Below are positions 14,026-16,017 of a stretch of DNA of 16,017 nt, in pieces; position 1 is the first letter of the stretch; every line of letters begins with the position of its first letter. Location of the stretch: positions 1 through 16,017 of the forward strand of contig JBCCFC010000138.1 in assembly GCA_039029935.1 (NCBI GenBank), read 5' to 3'. The stretch comes from G039029935 sp039029935 (lineage in GTDB: Bacteria; Chloroflexota; Anaerolineae; Caldilineales; Caldilineaceae). Both the position numbers and the translations under genes were made by a program. Below the pieces are notes generated by a model. The model was not told the DNA's origin. It did not search any database and saw nothing but the letters and a program-made list of their open reading frames with translations.

Positions 14026-15687
14026 ATGATGACATTATCTGAAATAAGCAATATCAAAAAGGTCAAAGTTGCCACATGGAGCGAATTGCCAGTGCGCACA
14101 CCCACCCATGCCCTTGTCGCCAACGTCGATCTGGTGGTAATCCGCTATCAGGATCAGAGCGAAACCGATCAGGTATCGGTTCTCTATGGTCGCTGTCTCC
14201 ATCGGGGTGCGCTCCTGAGTGATGGTCACATTAGCGGACACAACCTGATCTGTGGTGTCCACAACTGGGACTACCGCTATGATACGGGTGTGAGCGAGTA
14301 CAACAACGAAGAGGTACTCGACAAATTCACCGCATGGATCGATCTTGAGGAGGATGCTGTGTATGTGGACGAAAACGAGATTGCAGCATGGCACGTGGAC
14401 AACCCGCAAGCCTATAATCGTCAAGCCTACCTTGGGCAATACGCCGATCTACATGGCGCAGCCGAAGAGCCATTTAATAGCTATATTCAAAATCTCGCCA
14501 AGAACGGGCTATCCAAAGTGGGGCATCACGGTCCTGTCTCGGCGATGGGTGTGCCGCTGACCGACCTGCCTCGTTGGGATGACATCAACATTGTCACCGC
14601 ACAGTTGGCACGTCGTCCCCTGCTCGATGATGAGCCAGTCAGCACAGAGTTGGTCATCGGTCCCAATGCGCAGAAGCCACTGACGCTTCAAATCCCGCTC
14701 TTTGTCAGCGATATGAGCTATGGGGCGTTGAGCGAGGAGGCCAAGGTTGCGCTTGCCACAGGGGCGGAAATGGCGGGTACGGGCATCTGCTCTGGTGAGG
14801 GCGGGATGTTGCCCGAAGAACAGGCTGCCAATTCACGGTACTTTTATGAACTCGCATCGGGGCGTTTTGGCTGGAGTTTGGATAAAGTGACGGGTGTACA
14901 GGCATTTCACTTCAAGGCGGGGCAGGGTGCCAAAACGGGTACAGGGGGACATCTGCCTGGTGACAAGGTACGCGGAAAAATCGCCGAGGTGCGTGGACTG
15001 AACGAGGGTGAACCCGCCATCAGCCCCGCCACCTTCCCTGATCTTTTTGGTGTGAAGGATTATCAGCGAGTCGCTGCCGAAGTCCGCGAAATCTCAGGCG
15101 GCATCCCCATCGGCGTCAAAATGTCGGCCCAGCACATCGAGGAAGACATCGACTTTGCCCTCAGCGTGGGCATCGATTACATCATTCTGGATGGGCGTGG
15201 CGGTGCGACAGGTGCGGCCCCCAACCTCTTCAAGCAAAACATCTCTGTGCCAACGATGGCGGCATTGGCTCGTGCCCGCCAACATCTGGACAAGCGAGGA
15301 CGCCGCGATGTGACGTTGATTATCACTGGTGGGTTGCGCACGGAATCGGACTTTGTGAAAGCAATGGCGTTGGGGGCTGACGGAGTGGCAATCTCCAACT
15401 CGGCCCTTCAGGCCATTGGCTGTTTGGGCATGAGAGCCTGTCACACCAACAACTGCCCGGTCGGTATTGCCACCCAAAAAGAGGATTTACGCGCTCGCCT
15501 AGAGATTCGGAAGTCCGCCGTGCGCCTCAAGACCTATCTCGAAGCCACTGTCGAACTGATGGAAGTGTTGGCGCGTGCATGTGGACATCGCCACTTCAAC
15601 CAGTTTAGCCTCGACGACCTGACCACGTGGAACCGCGACATTGCATACCTCACGGGGGTAAAGTATGCAGGCGTGGTTCCTCTCTAA
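14026..15687 (+). CDS. Rieske domain fused to FMN glutamate-synthase catalytic core
   Basis: The 553-residue protein starts with a Rieske 2Fe-2S domain (about 15-110) with ligands C57-x-H59 and C76-x2-H79. From about 160 it is a glutamate-synthase (GltB central/FMN) TIM barrel: FVSDMSYGALS near 226, KAGQGAKTGTGGHLPGDKV from 297, DGRGGATGAAP from 389, and the 3Fe-4S triad C466-x5-C472-x4-C477 in GMRACHTNNCPVGIATQ. The N-terminal glutamine amidotransferase and the C-terminal structural domain of full GltB are absent, so it cannot release ammonia from glutamine itself. It resembles the FMN-binding glutamate synthase family, including the MgsC-like subunits that use other amines. The Rieske centre could pass electrons to the 3Fe-4S/FMN site. 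Two ATGs (14026, 14029) follow the Shine-Dalgarno; either may start. Divergent from the amine-catabolism-like genes, which suggests a shared role in nitrogen transfer (inference). Confidence 0.88.
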   Translation: MMTLSEISNIKKVKVATWSELPVRTPTHALVANVDLVVIRYQDQSETDQVSVLYGRCLHRGALLSDGHISGHNLICGVHNWDYRYDTGVSEYNNEEVLDKFTAWIDLEEDAVYVDENEIAAWHVDNPQAYNRQAYLGQYADLHGAAEEPFNSYIQNLAKNGLSKVGHHGPVSAMGVPLTDLPRWDDINIVTAQLARRPLLDDEPVSTELVIGPNAQKPLTLQIPLFVSDMSYGALSEEAKVALATGAEMAGTGICSGEGGMLPEEQAANSRYFYELASGRFGWSLDKVTGVQAFHFKAGQGAKTGTGGHLPGDKVRGKIAEVRGLNEGEPAISPATFPDLFGVKDYQRVAAEVREISGGIPIGVKMSAQHIEEDIDFALSVGIDYIILDGRGGATGAAPNLFKQNISVPTMAALARARQHLDKRGRRDVTLIITGGLRTESDFVKAMALGADGVAISNSALQAIGCLGMRACHTNNCPVGIATQKEDLRARLEIRKSAVRLKTYLEATVELMEVLARACGHRHFNQFSLDDLTTWNRDIAYLTGVKYAGVVPL

Positions 15688-15776
15688 GGAATGGCAATGA
15701 AATAACGTACCCATTTAGATTAGAGCCGCACGGGGCGTGCTCAATGAACGTGTGTACGTTAATTAATCGCTATTCC
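15688..15776. mobile_element. MITE-like 89-bp element at the glutamate-synthase stop codon
   Basis: Imperfect terminal inverted repeats of 25 bp (15688-15712 and 15752-15776; 20 of 25 positions match), beginning GGAATRGCRAT, enclose 39 bp that contain a small GCACG-GGG-CGTGC hairpin. Both ends are flanked by TAA (15685-15687 and 15777-15779), which looks like a 3-bp target duplication; the left TAA is the stop codon of the preceding gene. There is no coding capacity. GGAA-type ends and a TAA target recall IS5-superfamily groups, but I cannot name a parent element. Confidence 0.55.
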
Positions 15777-16017
15777 TAAGGAATGAGAATAAAATAAAGC
15801 CGGAAACTTAGGCGATTTCGGGGAAAGAATATACCAAAGAGACAACGTATTCGTACAGGCTTTATATATCAAGTCCATACGAGCAGTTGGTATATAAAGC
15901 CTGTACGAATACGTTGTCTCTTTGGTATATTCTTTCCCCGAAATCGCCTAAGTTTCCGGCTTTATTTTATTCTCATTCCTTAGGAATAGCGATTAATTAA
16001 CGTACACACGTTCATTG
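15742..16017. repeat. Perfect 127-bp inverted repeat with 22-bp centre, running to the window end
   Basis: The arm 15742-15868 is the exact reverse complement of 15891-16017; the centre is 15869-15890. The left arm begins inside the MITE-like element, passes its right end, and continues at 15780 with a second GGAAT-type end (GGAATGAGAATAAAATAAAG) related to the first (19 of 22 positions including the flanking CTAA). Thus 15780-15979 could be a 200-bp fully palindromic element, and 15983 onward an inverted copy of the first element. The arm stops at the last base only because the sequence stops, so its true length is unknown. No gene lies in 15688-16017. Confidence 0.95.

Overview
The window looks like a piece of a free-living bacterial chromosome or metagenomic contig, most likely from the Chloroflexota (Anaerolineae/Caldilineae-like). 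That placement is an inference from four things: a STAND-type NTPase paired with a very large TPR membrane protein, a GDVxGRD-type motif in the NTPase, a small secreted SdrD_B-like protein ending in the FLPLV tail I associate with exported Chloroflexota proteins, and a DUF2283-like domain. The recognisable promoters are sigma-70/sigma-A-like, often an extended -10 (TGnTATACT). The left edge (1-822) is clearly more AT-rich than the rest; for example 241-300 holds only 16 G/C in 60.

Layout. (1) 1-822, minus: N-terminal part of an AAA/RecF-like ATPase cut by the window edge. (2) 1038-7386, plus: a two-gene unit, a compact STAND NTPase followed by a 1775-residue protein with a winged-helix-like start, TPRs, about eight membrane segments, a PH-like domain and a long C-terminal TPR array. 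The two look like halves of one signalling ATPase, separated by an octamer tandem repeat. (3) 7394-7999, minus: a PD-(D/E)XK nuclease-like protein whose stop shares a terminator hairpin with the stop of the TPR gene. (4) 8245-8706, plus: the secreted SdrD_B-like protein, followed by a strong bidirectional terminator. (5) 8853-13663, minus: a metabolic run in transcription order DapA-family lyase, PuuC-like aldehyde dehydrogenase, RelE-like toxin, unusual antitoxin-like protein, PuuB-like FAD oxidoreductase. The last three genes are chained by ATGA overlaps behind a near-perfect promoter that should give a leaderless toxin mRNA. (6) 14026-15687, plus: a Rieske domain fused to an FMN glutamate-synthase catalytic core, divergent from the metabolic run. 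(7) 15684-16017: nested inverted repeats, consisting of an 89-bp MITE-like element that starts right at the glutamate-synthase stop codon and a perfect 127-bp inverted repeat that runs to the last base.

How the genes may work together. The lyase, aldehyde dehydrogenase and FAD oxidoreductase suggest catabolism of an amine or amino acid through an aldehyde. The options are a gamma-glutamyl-polyamine-like route or a hydroxyproline-like route, and neither is complete here. The divergent glutamate-synthase-like enzyme may handle the released nitrogen. The toxin-antitoxin pair sits inside this run and appears to supply the promoter for the oxidoreductase. The STAND/TPR pair is a membrane-anchored signalling or defence candidate without a recognised effector. 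The most unusual items are the antitoxin with a DUF2283-like body, the split STAND/TPR membrane system, the Rieske-glutamate synthase fusion and the terminal palindrome, which may be partly an assembly effect.
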